Shown here in pieces: positions 36,550 to 46,232 of a DNA stretch of 64,000 bases. The notes below the pieces were generated by a model. That model made no database searches, had not been told where the DNA came from, and saw nothing but the letters and a program-made list of their open reading frames with translations. The DNA lies in NCBI RefSeq assembly GCF_013365535.1, contig NZ_CP053590.1, positions 412,001-476,000 of the forward strand. The letters are read 5' to 3'. Every line of letters starts with the position of its first letter. Positions within the stretch are counted from its first letter, which is position 1. A program made the translations under genes and the position numbers. Source of the DNA: Aquimarina sp. TRL1. Lineage in GTDB: Bacteria > Bacteroidota > Bacteroidia > Flavobacteriales > Flavobacteriaceae.

Positions 36550-37283
36550 AAAAACACATCATTAACAACCTACATACTATACAAAAACGCATTCAGACTG
36601 CCTGCCATAAATCTAATAGAAACCCTGAAGAAGTTCGTTTACTACTTGCTACAAAAACCGTTTCTCCTGATCGGATTCAAATTGCAATCGATGAAGGATT
36701 TTCTCTGATTGGAGAAAATAAAGTACAGGAATTAAAACAAAAGGCGAGTACCATTTCTGTCGCTAAACCGGAAATCCACTTTATAGGGCATTTGCAAACT
36801 AACAAAATTAAGGAGGTCCTGAAATGGGCACATTGCATAGAATCCGTAGACCGAATTTCTCTAGCTCAAAAGCTCCATAATCGGCTTGCTCTGGATAATA
36901 AAACACTAGATATTTTTGTACAAGTAAACACCTCCGGAGAAAAAAGTAAGTTTGGTGTCTCCCCAGAGAATGCGATCCCTTTACTCAAAGAAATATCCCA
37001 GTTCGAGACATTAAACATCAAAGGGCTTATGACTATTGGTCTATTAAGTACAAAATCCGAAGAAGTACGAAAATGTTTTAAAACACTTAAAACAATTCAG
37101 GAACAGGTAAATGCCTCAGCTATTCCCAATATAAAAATTGAAGAGCTTTCTATGGGGATGAGTGGAGATCTGGAGATAGCAATAGAAGAAGGCGCTACTA
37201 TCATTCGGGTAGGGACTGCTATTTTTGGAGAAAGAGAATATCCAGACACTTATTACTGGAACGAACAGAAAACCATCATATAA
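36546..37283 (+). CDS. yggS: PLP homeostasis protein, YggS family
   Basis: 245 residues, fold-type III PLP-binding protein. It has LLLATKTV (PLP lysine), [19 protein letters not shown] and the phosphate-binding [13 protein letters not shown]. It keeps vitamin B6 and amino-acid pools balanced in the cytoplasm and has no known catalytic reaction. It is translationally coupled to the MarR gene by a 4-bp ATGA overlap and is the last gene of the operon. Confidence 0.93.
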   Translation: MKKHIINNLHTIQKRIQTACHKSNRNPEEVRLLLATKTVSPDRIQIAIDEGFSLIGENKVQELKQKASTISVAKPEIHFIGHLQTNKIKEVLKWAHCIESVDRISLAQKLHNRLALDNKTLDIFVQVNTSGEKSKFGVSPENAIPLLKEISQFETLNIKGLMTIGLLSTKSEEVRKCFKTLKTIQEQVNASAIPNIKIEELSMGMSGDLEIAIEEGATIIRVGTAIFGEREYPDTYYWNEQKTII

Positions 37284-37346
37284 AAATACAATATTTCTAC
37301 AGTCAGGTATTAATATTTTTAATTCTTAAACAAAATATACACCTCT

Positions 37347-37387
37347 AGATAAGTTGATATATTCGGATATCAGCTTATCTTTCTTTA
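37347..37387 (+). terminator. Terminator after yggS
   Basis: 14-bp stem AGATAAGTTGATAT (37347-37360) with ATATCAGCTTATCT (37367-37380), one wobble pair, 6-nt loop, then TTCTTTAT. Confidence 0.7.
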
Positions 37388-37491
37388 TCCCTCTCCCTTC
37401 CTATTACTTATTAAGAACTCACAATCAAACAACTATTTTTTTTAATACAAAATTCACCCCTCAAAAGTCATAGATATAGGCAGGTTTATAA

Positions 37492-37534
37492 TATATTTGC
37501 AATCACGATTATTAATTTTAATAAATCTAAATAA
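37492..37534 (+). promoter_or_regulatory. Promoter and putative iron box before the first IucA/IucC gene
   Basis: -7 box TATATTTG at 37492-37499. Twelve bases later, 37512-37534 holds, in reverse orientation, an 18/23 match to the 23-bp element found in the same position at the decarboxylase and siderophore-receptor promoters (TTATTTAGAT at its start). The ATG follows at 37571. Confidence 0.6.
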
Positions 37535-37570
37535 AAATATCACACTTTAACTTCTAAGTGATATTTTAAA

Positions 37571-39424
37571 ATGTATTCTCATAAACCTAAACCTAAAAAC
37601 CGTTTCATGAAATCAACAGCATATAGAAATGAAGCAGAAAAAATTTCCTTTACCGCCCTACTTAACTGTTATATTGTAGATATTCACAAAGGAGGAACTG
37701 TACTAAACTCTCTATCCAAAGAAAGTAGTTCTTTACAAAATCATTTTAAAGACACTTCGTATACAAACTGGATACATCTACCTTTAAATTTTGTCAACAA
37801 GGATATTTACTGTCCGGTTACTTTTAAATCCTTAAACAAGTGGAGATATTCTTTGCAGCTTCCAGTAATAGTGGTAGATCGGGTCTCAGATACGATTAAT
37901 TTCCCAAACCTTTCTGATTTCTCTGAGATAGTATTAGAAGACCTAACGAAAGGGCAATCTACTACTAATGAAACTATGAAGGATTTCAAAAATAGCATCC
38001 TTAATAGTTGTGATAATACTGAAATGTTTCTAAAATACAGAGACCTCAATTTTAATGACATAGAAAGCATTCATGCTATAAAAACTAATTTTATAGATGC
38101 AGATCAAGCTATCATCCCCGGACCTCCGGCACATCCTGTTCCCAAAAGCAGATCTGCCATTTCTGATGATGATTTAATTAAATACTCTCCTGAAACAAAA
38201 GCTAAATTTAAAGTTCATTATTTTTTAGCACATCCGGAGTACATCCTAGAAAATAATGCAGAAGCTTCCCCTGTTTCTACCATATTGATGAAAGCGTTAA
38301 AAGATAAACATCACTTAACGCCATTAGCCAAACAAAAAATCACAGAAAATCCTACATGGAAACTTCTTCCATTACACCCTTGGGAAGCCACCTATCTGCA
38401 AGAAAATGATGATGTATTTAAAGAACTATTAGAAAAAGAAGTATTGTTCTCTTTAGGAGAAATGGGACCTGACTTTACAGCTACCTCTTCTTTTAGAACT
38501 GTATATGCAGAAGACAGTGATTTTATGTTAAAATTCTCTTTGCATATCAAAATTACCAATTCAGTACGATGTAACTTATATCAAGAAATGGTTACCGGAT
38601 ATGAGATTAGTAAATTAATGAATTCGGAATTCGGAAGAAAGTTTAAAGAAGCGCACCCTAATTTTGTCGTAATAAAAGATCCAGGCTATATTACATTAAA
38701 AAGTGGAGATCATATCATCAAAGGATGTAACACCTGTCTTAGAGAAAATCCGTTTACCAAACTCGATCAAAACATTTTTATGCTTGGTCAATTATGTCAG
38801 CAAGGGGTATTAGGCTACTCAGATCGTCTGCATAATATCATATCTCATATCAGTAAGCAGGAACAACGTTCTCTTTCTGAAGTATCCCTTATCTGGTTTA
38901 AGAAATACATTCATATTTTCTTAGACACAATCATATCGGTGTACAATGAATTTGGTCTTATATTCGAAGCCCATCATCAAAATACGATGTTGGAAATTGA
39001 TGAAGCCGGATATCCTTATAAAATCTATTTTAGGGATAGTCAAGGGTTCTATTTTAGAGAATCTAAATCCGAAGAAGTTGCTGCCTATGTACCCGATATC
39101 GAGCTTCCTACAAAAGCATCGGGAGCAGATGATGAAGTAGGGGCCTGGTATGCCTATTACTTTTTTGCCCGAAATGTAATGGAAATCGTCACTAGTTTTG
39201 CGATACAAGATCTCATTGAAGAAAAAGTACTCTTAGAACACCTTCGTGAACGATTAGCATATTGGAAAACGAAGGATGAAACCCAATTAGCATCCTACTT
39301 ATTGGATAGCGATACCTGGCAATTAAAAAGTAATTTACTAACTCGACTTAGTGGAAAAGATGAGGCTTTAAATCCTGTAGGAGCTGTAACTCATATTCAC
39401 TTCCCGAACCCATTAGCAATCTAA
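37571..39424 (+). CDS. IucA/IucC-family siderophore synthetase
   Basis: 617 residues of the NRPS-independent siderophore (NIS) synthetase family. Visible motifs are HPVPKSR (the usual GHPxHPxxK appears as GPPAHPVPK), LPLHPWEATYL, TSSFRTVY, FSLHIKITNSVR and a late FEAHHQNTMLE. The enzyme adenylates a carboxylic acid such as citrate or a succinyl arm and joins it to a hydroxamate amine. It is transcribed alone, 4 kb upstream of the other siderophore genes, from a promoter with the same putative iron box. It is clearly divergent from the two paralogues at 46233 and 48702, so it probably does a different step. A start 36 bp downstream (at the second Met) is possible. Confidence 0.9.
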   Translation: MYSHKPKPKNRFMKSTAYRNEAEKISFTALLNCYIVDIHKGGTVLNSLSKESSSLQNHFKDTSYTNWIHLPLNFVNKDIYCPVTFKSLNKWRYSLQLPVIVVDRVSDTINFPNLSDFSEIVLEDLTKGQSTTNETMKDFKNSILNSCDNTEMFLKYRDLNFNDIESIHAIKTNFIDADQAIIPGPPAHPVPKSRSAISDDDLIKYSPETKAKFKVHYFLAHPEYILENNAEASPVSTILMKALKDKHHLTPLAKQKITENPTWKLLPLHPWEATYLQENDDVFKELLEKEVLFSLGEMGPDFTATSSFRTVYAEDSDFMLKFSLHIKITNSVRCNLYQEMVTGYEISKLMNSEFGRKFKEAHPNFVVIKDPGYITLKSGDHIIKGCNTCLRENPFTKLDQNIFMLGQLCQQGVLGYSDRLHNIISHISKQEQRSLSEVSLIWFKKYIHIFLDTIISVYNEFGLIFEAHHQNTMLEIDEAGYPYKIYFRDSQGFYFRESKSEEVAAYVPDIELPTKASGADDEVGAWYAYYFFARNVMEIVTSFAIQDLIEEKVLLEHLRERLAYWKTKDETQLASYLLDSDTWQLKSNLLTRLSGKDEALNPVGAVTHIHFPNPLAI

Positions 39425-39460
39425 ACAAAATACGTCCTTACTTTTTTTTAAAAATCACGG

Positions 39461-39502
39461 AAAGCTTCTCTTTTATTTTTTATAGTAAGAGAAGCTTTTT
39501 CT
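39461..39502 (+). terminator. Terminator of the first IucA/IucC gene
   Basis: 12-bp stem AAAGCTTCTCTT (39461-39472) with AAGAGAAGCTTT (39487-39498) followed by TTTC. Strong stem. Confidence 0.85.
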
Positions 39503-39583
39503 TTCAGATTATCCCATATCAACGGACCTCTCCCCTATCTGAATCCAATCATTTACTTTTCTTAAAAAACAAAAATAATGCGA

Positions 39584-39597
39584 TTGATCTAGATCAA
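39584..39597 (+). promoter_or_regulatory. FNR-type site TTGAT-N4-ATCAA
   Basis: Exact match to the FNR consensus, centred at 39590.5. A degenerate -7 box ends at 39627, so the site would be centred about 42 nt before the predicted start, the class II activator position. It lies 47 bp before the SDR gene. Confidence 0.65.
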
Positions 39598-39643
39598 TGC
39601 ATATCTGTTGTAATCACTATTTCTTTGTTGTCATTAATTCAAT

Positions 39644-40393
39644 ATGGTTATGATACTTAGAAACAACACTATTTTAATTACCGGAGGAAGTTCTGGAATT
39701 GGCTTAGCACTTGCCAAAAAATTGATTCACCAGAACAATACAGTTATTATCTGTGGAAGATCTGAAAAAAAACTTGAACGGGTAAAAACTGCTTATCCTG
39801 ATATAATTACTTATTCCTGCGACTTATCCAGGCAACAAGATTGTGAATCTCTCGCGCATAAAGTAGCAAGTATTTATCCCAGGTGTAATATTATTATTAA
39901 TAATGCCGCACTAGTTCACAATACCAGTTTTATGGACGACCCGAATATGATCGATAAAGCAATTACAGAAATCAATACCAACCTTATCGCTCCTATTACA
40001 CTCTCTAAACTTTTTTTACCCATATTAGCTCAAAATAACAAGGCTACGATCATCAATATCACCACAGGTTTAGTGTACGCTCCTAAAGCCAGTTACCCCA
40101 TTTATAACGCGACAAAGGCCGGGTTACATTCTTTTACACAAACATTGAGACTACAGCTAAAAAACACTCCCATAAACGTAATAGAAGTATTATTCCCTCT
40201 GGTAGACACACCATGGCATAAAGGTGCTAAACTCCCTTCTTTTGCAATTCAGCCAAACCAGGCGGTCTCAGAAATGATACAAGCCATTGAAAAGGGTAAA
40301 ACTGAAGTTAAAGTAGGAAAAGTAAAGCTTTTTTACCTTATATCACGTCTATTTCCCTCTTTCGCCATCAAAAAAATAAATGCTAACAACTGA
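39644..40393 (+). CDS. Short-chain dehydrogenase/reductase (SDR)
   Basis: 249 residues, classical SDR. It has the cofactor motif TGGSSGIG near 13-20, NNAA, and the active-site pattern YNATK with upstream Ser/Thr (NITTGLVYAPKASYPIYNATK by position). It resembles DltE-type oxidoreductases. The substrate is unknown. A start at 39650 (third codon) is equally likely. It is preceded by an exact FNR-type box, so low-oxygen induction is plausible. Confidence 0.88.
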   Translation: MVMILRNNTILITGGSSGIGLALAKKLIHQNNTVIICGRSEKKLERVKTAYPDIITYSCDLSRQQDCESLAHKVASIYPRCNIIINNAALVHNTSFMDDPNMIDKAITEINTNLIAPITLSKLFLPILAQNNKATIINITTGLVYAPKASYPIYNATKAGLHSFTQTLRLQLKNTPINVIEVLFPLVDTPWHKGAKLPSFAIQPNQAVSEMIQAIEKGKTEVKVGKVKLFYLISRLFPSFAIKKINANN

Positions 40394-40447
40394 TACATTT
40401 CATCTTATGTCTATGCATAAATTTTTCATATCACCTTATCATAATTT

Positions 40448-40492
40448 TATGACTGGAATCATATAATGACAAGTAGCTTTTTTATAATTTTG
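40448..40492 (+). promoter_or_regulatory. CRP/FNR-like site and -7 box before the cupin-azurin pair
   Basis: TATGA-N6-TCATA at 40448-40463 has the TGA-N6-TCA core of CRP/FNR sites and is centred about 43 nt before the start predicted from TAATTTTG (40485-40492). The spacing is the same as at the SDR promoter. Confidence 0.45.
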
Positions 40493-40563
40493 ATTCATTC
40501 TTAATTACAGAATTATATGTTCTGTACTATGTCTTAGTATTATTTAATGCAAAAAAACACCCT

Positions 40564-40902
40564 ATGAAAATAGCTTCTCTCCATAAAGATGTAACATTCA
40601 ATGAAAAAAAACCTTCTATTTCTGTATTGTTAGAAACTGAATACGCTAAAGAAATTCGAATTGCAATGAAAAATGGTCAACTCATGAAAGAACATCAAAC
40701 ACCATTTCCTATTGCGGTCGAAATATTTGAAGGAGCTATCTCCTTTACTGTTCGGCAGGAAACATATCTGCTTCAGAAAGGAGATATTATTTCATTAGAA
40801 GGAGGAGTTCCTCATAGTTTATTTGCAAAAGAAGATAGTATTATCAGGCTTTCTTTATCTAAGAATGATTCAGAAAAAAGAGTTAAGGACATCGTACAAT
40901 AG
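40564..40902 (+). CDS. Small cupin-domain protein
   Basis: 112 residues, single beta-barrel cupin: FPIAVEIFEGAISFTV and LQKGDIISLEGGVPHSLFA. Only one of the usual metal histidines is obvious (PHS, with HQTPF earlier), so metal binding is uncertain. It precedes azurin by 50 bp and is likely co-transcribed with it. Small cupins often accompany denitrification or micro-aerobic genes, which fits the upstream CRP/FNR-like site. Confidence 0.8.
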   Translation: MKIASLHKDVTFNEKKPSISVLLETEYAKEIRIAMKNGQLMKEHQTPFPIAVEIFEGAISFTVRQETYLLQKGDIISLEGGVPHSLFAKEDSIIRLSLSKNDSEKRVKDIVQ

Positions 40903-40952
40903 CATGCTTGTCTTTGACAAAAACAACACACCATTCCAAGTAAATTATTTAT

Positions 40953-41453
40953 ATGAAAAAAGTAGTATTTATTGCAGGTACCATCATCGCCCTTCTAGGA
41001 TGTAATTCCAACCAGAAAGAAAAACCAGAAAGAATAACCATCCAATCAAAAAACAAAACCGAAGCATCATCGAATGATCTCGTCAGTAACACGATTATCT
41101 TATCTTCTAATGACCAGATGCAATTCGATAAAAAAATACTTCGAGTAAAAAAAGGCGAAAAAATTACATTAACCCTCCAGCACGCAGGAACCATGAGTAA
41201 AAATGTTATGGGACATAACTTTGTGTTATTACAGCAAGGAACTGATATTATTCAATTTGCCAGAAAAGCAATGAAAGCAAAGGATACAGAATACATTCCG
41301 GAGGGTGACGACGTCATTGCCTATACAAAGTTAATAGGAGGAGGAGAAAAAGTAACAATTACCTTTGATGCTCCTGCTCCAGGAACCTATGATTACATAT
41401 GTAGCTTCCCGGCACATTATACATTAATGAAAGGAAAATTGATTGTAGAATAA
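40953..41453 (+). CDS. Azurin, lipoprotein form
   Basis: 166 residues. A lipoprotein signal (IIALLGC, Cys17) is followed by a linker and a blue copper domain. Copper ligands are His88 (MGHNFVLL), Cys150 (YICSFPAH), His155 and Met159. It is a single-electron carrier anchored to a membrane in the periplasm, probably serving a terminal oxidase or nitrogen-oxide reductase. It is last in the cupin-azurin pair and has its own terminator. Confidence 0.93.
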   Translation: MKKVVFIAGTIIALLGCNSNQKEKPERITIQSKNKTEASSNDLVSNTIILSSNDQMQFDKKILRVKKGEKITLTLQHAGTMSKNVMGHNFVLLQQGTDIIQFARKAMKAKDTEYIPEGDDVIAYTKLIGGGEKVTITFDAPAPGTYDYICSFPAHYTLMKGKLIVE

Positions 41454-41537
41454 GTACAATGATTCTAATATTGTAATAAAAGAAGTCCTATTCTACACTG
41501 TCAGATTTTCTTTAAACTAAAAAAAACACCAATTTCT

Positions 41538-41585
41538 CACTGCGGTTAGTTTTCAAAACATATGTTAATTAATCGCAGTTTTTTT
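41538..41585 (+). terminator. Terminator of azurin
   Basis: ACTGCG (41538-41543) pairs with CGCAGT (41573-41578), extended by TTA/TAA pairs inside, followed by seven T. The remaining 41586-41737 holds nothing I recognise. Confidence 0.65.
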
Positions 41586-41737
41586 AAATCTTTTAGACAC
41601 TTCCTTTTCCCTTTACCAAATCATTAACAGTTATTTCTATAAATCACGTATAAATCTGTGAATACTTCTATACGTGAACGGCTTCATCCGCGTCTTTTTT
41701 TCTCCCTTATACGTCATTTAGTTCTTTTGTTTGGATT

Positions 41738-41777
41738 TAGTTTTGTGTAAAAAATTATTTAGACCAAATAAAAATAA
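41738..41777 (+). promoter_or_regulatory. Promoter and putative iron box of the siderophore operon
   Basis: -7 box TAGTTTTG (41738-41745), then after 9 nt the 23-bp element at 41755-41777 (TTATTTA-N9-AAAATAA). It is 21/23 identical to the element before the siderophore receptor gene. It ends 2 nt before the ATG, so a bound repressor would block both the start site and early transcription. Confidence 0.7.
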
Positions 41778-41779
41778 TT

Positions 41780-43288
41780 ATGCTACTTGAAACTGAAAAA
41801 ACTCTTACTCCTCTCTCAATTGACACCAAACTTCTTTTTGATGCCGATTCCAAACACGAATATGAAGATGCGATTTTTAATGCAGTACAATACATCAAAG
41901 GTTTCCTAAACAATGAGAATTTTTATAGTGGAGAAAAGCCAAATAACCTGAGAGCTCTTAAGCACCTTATACAAGCAGATCCATCATCTCCTATTTCTAT
42001 AGAAGAAAGTTTAAAAGAAATTAAGACTTTATTTTTAGATCATGCAATTTCTTTTCACAATCCACAATATGTAGCACATCTTAATTGTCCCATATTAATT
42101 CCGGCACTTGTAGGTGATCTCATCGCATCTTCTGTTAATACTGCAGTAGAAACCTGGGATCAAAGCACTTCTGCCACTTTGATAGAACAAGAAATGATCA
42201 GGTGGATCAGTAATGAATTTAAGTTCCCAAAAGAAGCCGATGGAGTATTCACCAGTGGAGGAACCCAGTCTAATTTTATGGCACTCCTGATGGCCAGAGA
42301 TCATTATGCGTTTAAGCACTTCGGATTAAACCTTAAGGAAAATGGATGGGCTGATGTAGTGAGTAAATTCAGATTTTTTTGTTCGGACAAAGCACATTTT
42401 AGCATTAAGAAGAATGCGGCATTACTCGGTATGGGATATAATTCGGTGATCACAATTGAAACCGATGAAAGAATGAAGATGAAACCCGAAGCATTGGTTC
42501 AGGCTATCGAAAAAGAAAAACAACACGGGAATATCCCAATCGGTATCGTTGCCACTATGGGAACTACTGATTTCGGAAGTTTCGATCCTCTTACTACCAT
42601 CTCTAAAATCGCTAAAGAATACGATATTTGGTTACATGCAGATGGCGCCTATGGGGGATGTTATGTTATAACCGATACACATAAGCACTTATTAGAAAGT
42701 GTGCAATACGCAGATTCTGTAACGGTAGATTTTCACAAGACAATGTTCCAACCTGTATGTTCGAGTGCATTTATTGCCAAAAACAGACAACATTTCCGCT
42801 ATGTTTCTTATTATGCTGATTATTTAAACCCATTAGAAAGCAGAGATACTGAATGTCCTAATCTCATTGAAAAATCACTGCAAACCACCAGAAGATTTGA
42901 TGCATTAAAATTGTGGTTCACCTTAAAAGTTACGGGACAAAAAACACTTGCTTCTTATCTGGAAGCAGTTCATTTACTAGCTCAGGAAATCTATCATGAA
43001 ATTAAGAACGATCCTTTTTTCGAAGTGATTCATGAACCCGAATTAAGTACATTAGTCTTTCGTTTCAAAGCCAAAGGAATTGAAGACAACACCATTCATG
43101 ACACCATCAATTTATTTATAAAAAACACTTTATTCAAGTCTGGTCAAACATCTGTTGCCAGTACGAAATATAACGGTAATACTTATTTAAAATTCACCCT
43201 CTTAAACCCTAAAAGTACTATAAGTAACCTTATAGACATTATAAATCAGATCAAGCAAAAAGGGCAGGAATATAAAATGAGTAATTAG
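41780..43288 (+). CDS. PLP-dependent decarboxylase (lysine or diaminobutyrate type)
   Basis: 502 residues, group II PLP decarboxylase. TSGGTQSN, HADGAYGG and the PLP lysine in VDFHKTMFQP (Lys320) are clear. In siderophore loci this family makes cadaverine from lysine (DesA-like), putrescine, or 1,3-diaminopropane from diaminobutyrate (RhbB-like). It is the first gene of the operon, 55 bp before the N-monooxygenase gene that would hydroxylate its diamine product. Motifs alone do not settle the substrate. Confidence 0.9.
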   Translation: MLLETEKTLTPLSIDTKLLFDADSKHEYEDAIFNAVQYIKGFLNNENFYSGEKPNNLRALKHLIQADPSSPISIEESLKEIKTLFLDHAISFHNPQYVAHLNCPILIPALVGDLIASSVNTAVETWDQSTSATLIEQEMIRWISNEFKFPKEADGVFTSGGTQSNFMALLMARDHYAFKHFGLNLKENGWADVVSKFRFFCSDKAHFSIKKNAALLGMGYNSVITIETDERMKMKPEALVQAIEKEKQHGNIPIGIVATMGTTDFGSFDPLTTISKIAKEYDIWLHADGAYGGCYVITDTHKHLLESVQYADSVTVDFHKTMFQPVCSSAFIAKNRQHFRYVSYYADYLNPLESRDTECPNLIEKSLQTTRRFDALKLWFTLKVTGQKTLASYLEAVHLLAQEIYHEIKNDPFFEVIHEPELSTLVFRFKAKGIEDNTIHDTINLFIKNTLFKSGQTSVASTKYNGNTYLKFTLLNPKSTISNLIDIINQIKQKGQEYKMSN

Positions 43289-43343
43289 GCTTTTTTGCCA
43301 TAACATTTTAACGATTATTTAAATTCAAAAAAATCAAATCCCT

Positions 43344-44681
43344 ATGAACCACACAAAAATTTTGGACTTTTTAGCTATTGGAGTGGGTCCATTTAACCTT
43401 GGTCTGGCATGTCTCACAGAATCTATTGATGAATTAGAAGGTGTTTTTCTAGATAAAAAAGAAAAGTTTGATTGGCATCCCGGGATGATGCTTCAGGACA
43501 CCACGTTACAGATTCCTTTTATGGCGGATCTTGTAACGCTCGCTGATCCTACCAACCCATTCAGTTTCCTTAACTATATGAAAGAGCAAGGGCGTATGTA
43601 TTCTTTTTACATAAGAGAAAACTTCCTTGTTTTGAGAAACGAATATAACAAATACTGTCAATGGGCTATCAAAAAACTCCCTAATGTTCACTTTAGTACA
43701 GAAGTAAAGCATATTCAATACAGCGAACAAGAAAAATGCTATATTATTACCGCTACCTGTACTCAAACAAGTGACCTGAAAATATACAAAGCAAAAAAGT
43801 TAGTCTTTGGAACCGGAACGGTTCCTTATATCCCTAAGTGTTGTTCTTCTCTTAAATCACAGGCTGTTCATTCTTCTGGTTATCTATATCACAAAGAAGA
43901 ATTACAGAAAAAAAAGTCAATTACCGTTTTAGGAAGTGGTCAGAGTGCAGCAGAAATATTCTATGATTTATTACAGGATATCGACACTATTGGTTATGAA
44001 TTAAACTGGATAACCAGATCGCCAAGATATTTCCCATTAGAGTATTCAAAGTTAACACTGGAAATGACATCTCCTGAATATGTTGATTACTTCTATAACC
44101 TTCCTGAAACCAAAAGAGATCATTTAATTTCTAATCAAAAGCACCTCTACAAAGGAGTGAATCAAGATCTGATAGGGGCTATTTTTGATTTGTTATATAC
44201 CAAAAAACTTATCAAGGATGATATTAAAATCCAGTTAAGAACAAATTCTGAATTAAAGAAGGCTTCTTTTGACACTGAACAAAACAAGTTTAATTTAGAA
44301 ATACATCAGACAGAGCAGGATAAGCATTACAGACATCTGGTAGAAGGGCTCGTACTGGCGACAGGATATACCTATAAACAACCAACATTTATAGAAGATA
44401 TCGAAAATAGAATCCAGTGGGATCAGAAAAACAGATATGCCGTTAACCGTAACTATAGTATTGATACAAAAGGAAACGAAATCTTCGTGCAAAATGCTGA
44501 ACTACATACCCATGGGTTTGTTACTCCGGATTTAGGGATGGCTTGTTACAGAAACTCGTACATCATAAAAGAAATTACCGGAAAAGAATACTATCCGATA
44601 GAACAAAAAATAGCATTCCAGCAATTTGAAGTAACGGAAGATGAAGAAATCCAGGTAAGTAATGCTGTAAATCCGTCTTAA
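43344..44681 (+). CDS. Siderophore diamine N6/N5-hydroxylase (flavin monooxygenase)
   Basis: 445 residues of the lysine/ornithine N-monooxygenase family. It has the FAD site AIGVGPFNLGLACL, the NADPH site VLGSGQSAAEIFYDLL and the late LATGYTYKQP motif. It hydroxylates the free amine of the diamine made by the preceding decarboxylase, giving the future hydroxamate. Cytoplasmic. Confidence 0.93.
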   Translation: MNHTKILDFLAIGVGPFNLGLACLTESIDELEGVFLDKKEKFDWHPGMMLQDTTLQIPFMADLVTLADPTNPFSFLNYMKEQGRMYSFYIRENFLVLRNEYNKYCQWAIKKLPNVHFSTEVKHIQYSEQEKCYIITATCTQTSDLKIYKAKKLVFGTGTVPYIPKCCSSLKSQAVHSSGYLYHKEELQKKKSITVLGSGQSAAEIFYDLLQDIDTIGYELNWITRSPRYFPLEYSKLTLEMTSPEYVDYFYNLPETKRDHLISNQKHLYKGVNQDLIGAIFDLLYTKKLIKDDIKIQLRTNSELKKASFDTEQNKFNLEIHQTEQDKHYRHLVEGLVLATGYTYKQPTFIEDIENRIQWDQKNRYAVNRNYSIDTKGNEIFVQNAELHTHGFVTPDLGMACYRNSYIIKEITGKEYYPIEQKIAFQQFEVTEDEEIQVSNAVNPS

Positions 44682-44881
44682 CAATAATATTACGCCAACC
44701 ATGCAGAAGTACAAAAGCTTGCAGTTATCAGATTTTTATTCAAACCATAGCTATAGAATAAAAAGTATTTTTTCTTCTTTTGACTGTCAAGCTTTTTACT
44801 TCTTTTTTACAAAACATCAAATTACACAATCATCCGTTTCTCCTAATAAACAATAAATCTTTCTTAACTCTTTTACACAAA

Positions 44882-46066
44882 ATGAAAATCAAGTCGTTTT
44901 TGATATTTATGACTTTAGTAGCAGTTCTCTGCGACTATATGTTACATCCTTTTTATCCTCAGTTTTTTGAAGCTCGTTTTGGTGTTACCGACCCTAAATA
45001 TGTGGGATATTATTTTGCTGCTATATGTGCAATGGTAATGATCTCATTCCCTTGCTGGGCATATCTTTCTAAACGAGTTGCAGAACTTAATATATTAGTA
45101 TGTACTCAATTTATCGCTGGTATTCTGGCCTTATATTGCTATTGGACGACATCTTATCTCAATTTTTGGATTGTATCATTAATCATGATTCTTTTTAAAG
45201 GAAGTTATCTCTTGGTATATCCTTATATTCTAAAAACAATTACCCGAAAAGAGCATACAAATACGATCGGACTACTATCAGTTGTTGTTCATTTAGGAAG
45301 TATTTCAGGAGCTGTCATCGGAGGAATTGTTGTCGACTTTCTGGATGCAAATAATATTTATCTGATCAAGGCAATTGGAGATTTCTTATTAATGGCGACC
45401 AGTATATTTTTACTAACCAGCAATATTTCCAAAACAAAAAAAGAAGACGCTTCCAAAAACCTTCCCGAAAATCAGCGTTCTCCTAAAGGTTTTGTACTAA
45501 AACTGGGACTTATTTTATTGATTTTATATTTTAGTTCCGCATCTATTCGCCCATTCTTCTCTAAATACTGGGAATTTTTATCGGTATATGACAGTAAAAT
45601 CATTTCTGGATCCATATATGCTATTCCTGGACTAATGGCATTAATTGCATTATGGTATAATAAAAGTAAATCATCAAAAAAGGGCAGTTATGAAGGAATC
45701 ATGTCTTCTATTTTTCTGGGGATTATTGGGTTATTACTCCAGGGAATCCCTCATGAAGCTTTAGTTATTGCAGGACGTGTCATTTATGGATGGGCTATAT
45801 TTCATATCGTTGTTAGAATGGAGGTATTACTCTTTACTTTCAGTACCAAAGAATCCTATACTACCGATTATAGTAAAATTCATTTTTTCAAAAACCTGGG
45901 AGTACTATTGTCCTCTTTTTCGATAGGGATCCTGGTAGATAATTACGGACTAAGAATTCCTTTTTTTACAGCATTAATCGGATTCGGAATCACAGTCAGC
46001 TTATATTATATATTTTTTAAAACAGAGCTAAAATCGAATCAAAAGAAATTAGCAAAAGTATCATAA
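44882..46066 (+). CDS. MFS transporter, probable siderophore exporter
   Basis: 394 residues from the ATG at 44882. A longer frame begins at 44780, but its 34 extra residues are not membrane-like and would place an odd tail before the first helix (FLIFMTLVAVLCDYML). About 12 hydrophobic segments are visible. Position inside the siderophore operon suggests export of the finished siderophore, as with other MFS genes in such loci. Import of ferri-siderophore across the inner membrane is the alternative. Confidence 0.85.
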   Translation: MKIKSFLIFMTLVAVLCDYMLHPFYPQFFEARFGVTDPKYVGYYFAAICAMVMISFPCWAYLSKRVAELNILVCTQFIAGILALYCYWTTSYLNFWIVSLIMILFKGSYLLVYPYILKTITRKEHTNTIGLLSVVVHLGSISGAVIGGIVVDFLDANNIYLIKAIGDFLLMATSIFLLTSNISKTKKEDASKNLPENQRSPKGFVLKLGLILLILYFSSASIRPFFSKYWEFLSVYDSKIISGSIYAIPGLMALIALWYNKSKSSKKGSYEGIMSSIFLGIIGLLLQGIPHEALVIAGRVIYGWAIFHIVVRMEVLLFTFSTKESYTTDYSKIHFFKNLGVLLSSFSIGILVDNYGLRIPFFTALIGFGITVSLYYIFFKTELKSNQKKLAKVS

Positions 46067-46232
46067 CCTCTTGTCTATTTTTAAAACCTAAACCGATGTT
46101 CTCCTATTTTCCTATCAAAATTACAACACCTCTTTTATCAAGGAACGGAGACTCTCTTTTAATGTATTACACAAGTACCCATACCCCGTCTTGTAATCAT
46201 TATAATTTGTATACACTTATAAACCTACAATT

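Noticed and set aside
44780..44881. 34-residue N-terminal extension of the MFS transporter
   Set aside because: The extra residues are polar and not family-like; the ATG at 44882 leads straight into the first transmembrane helix.
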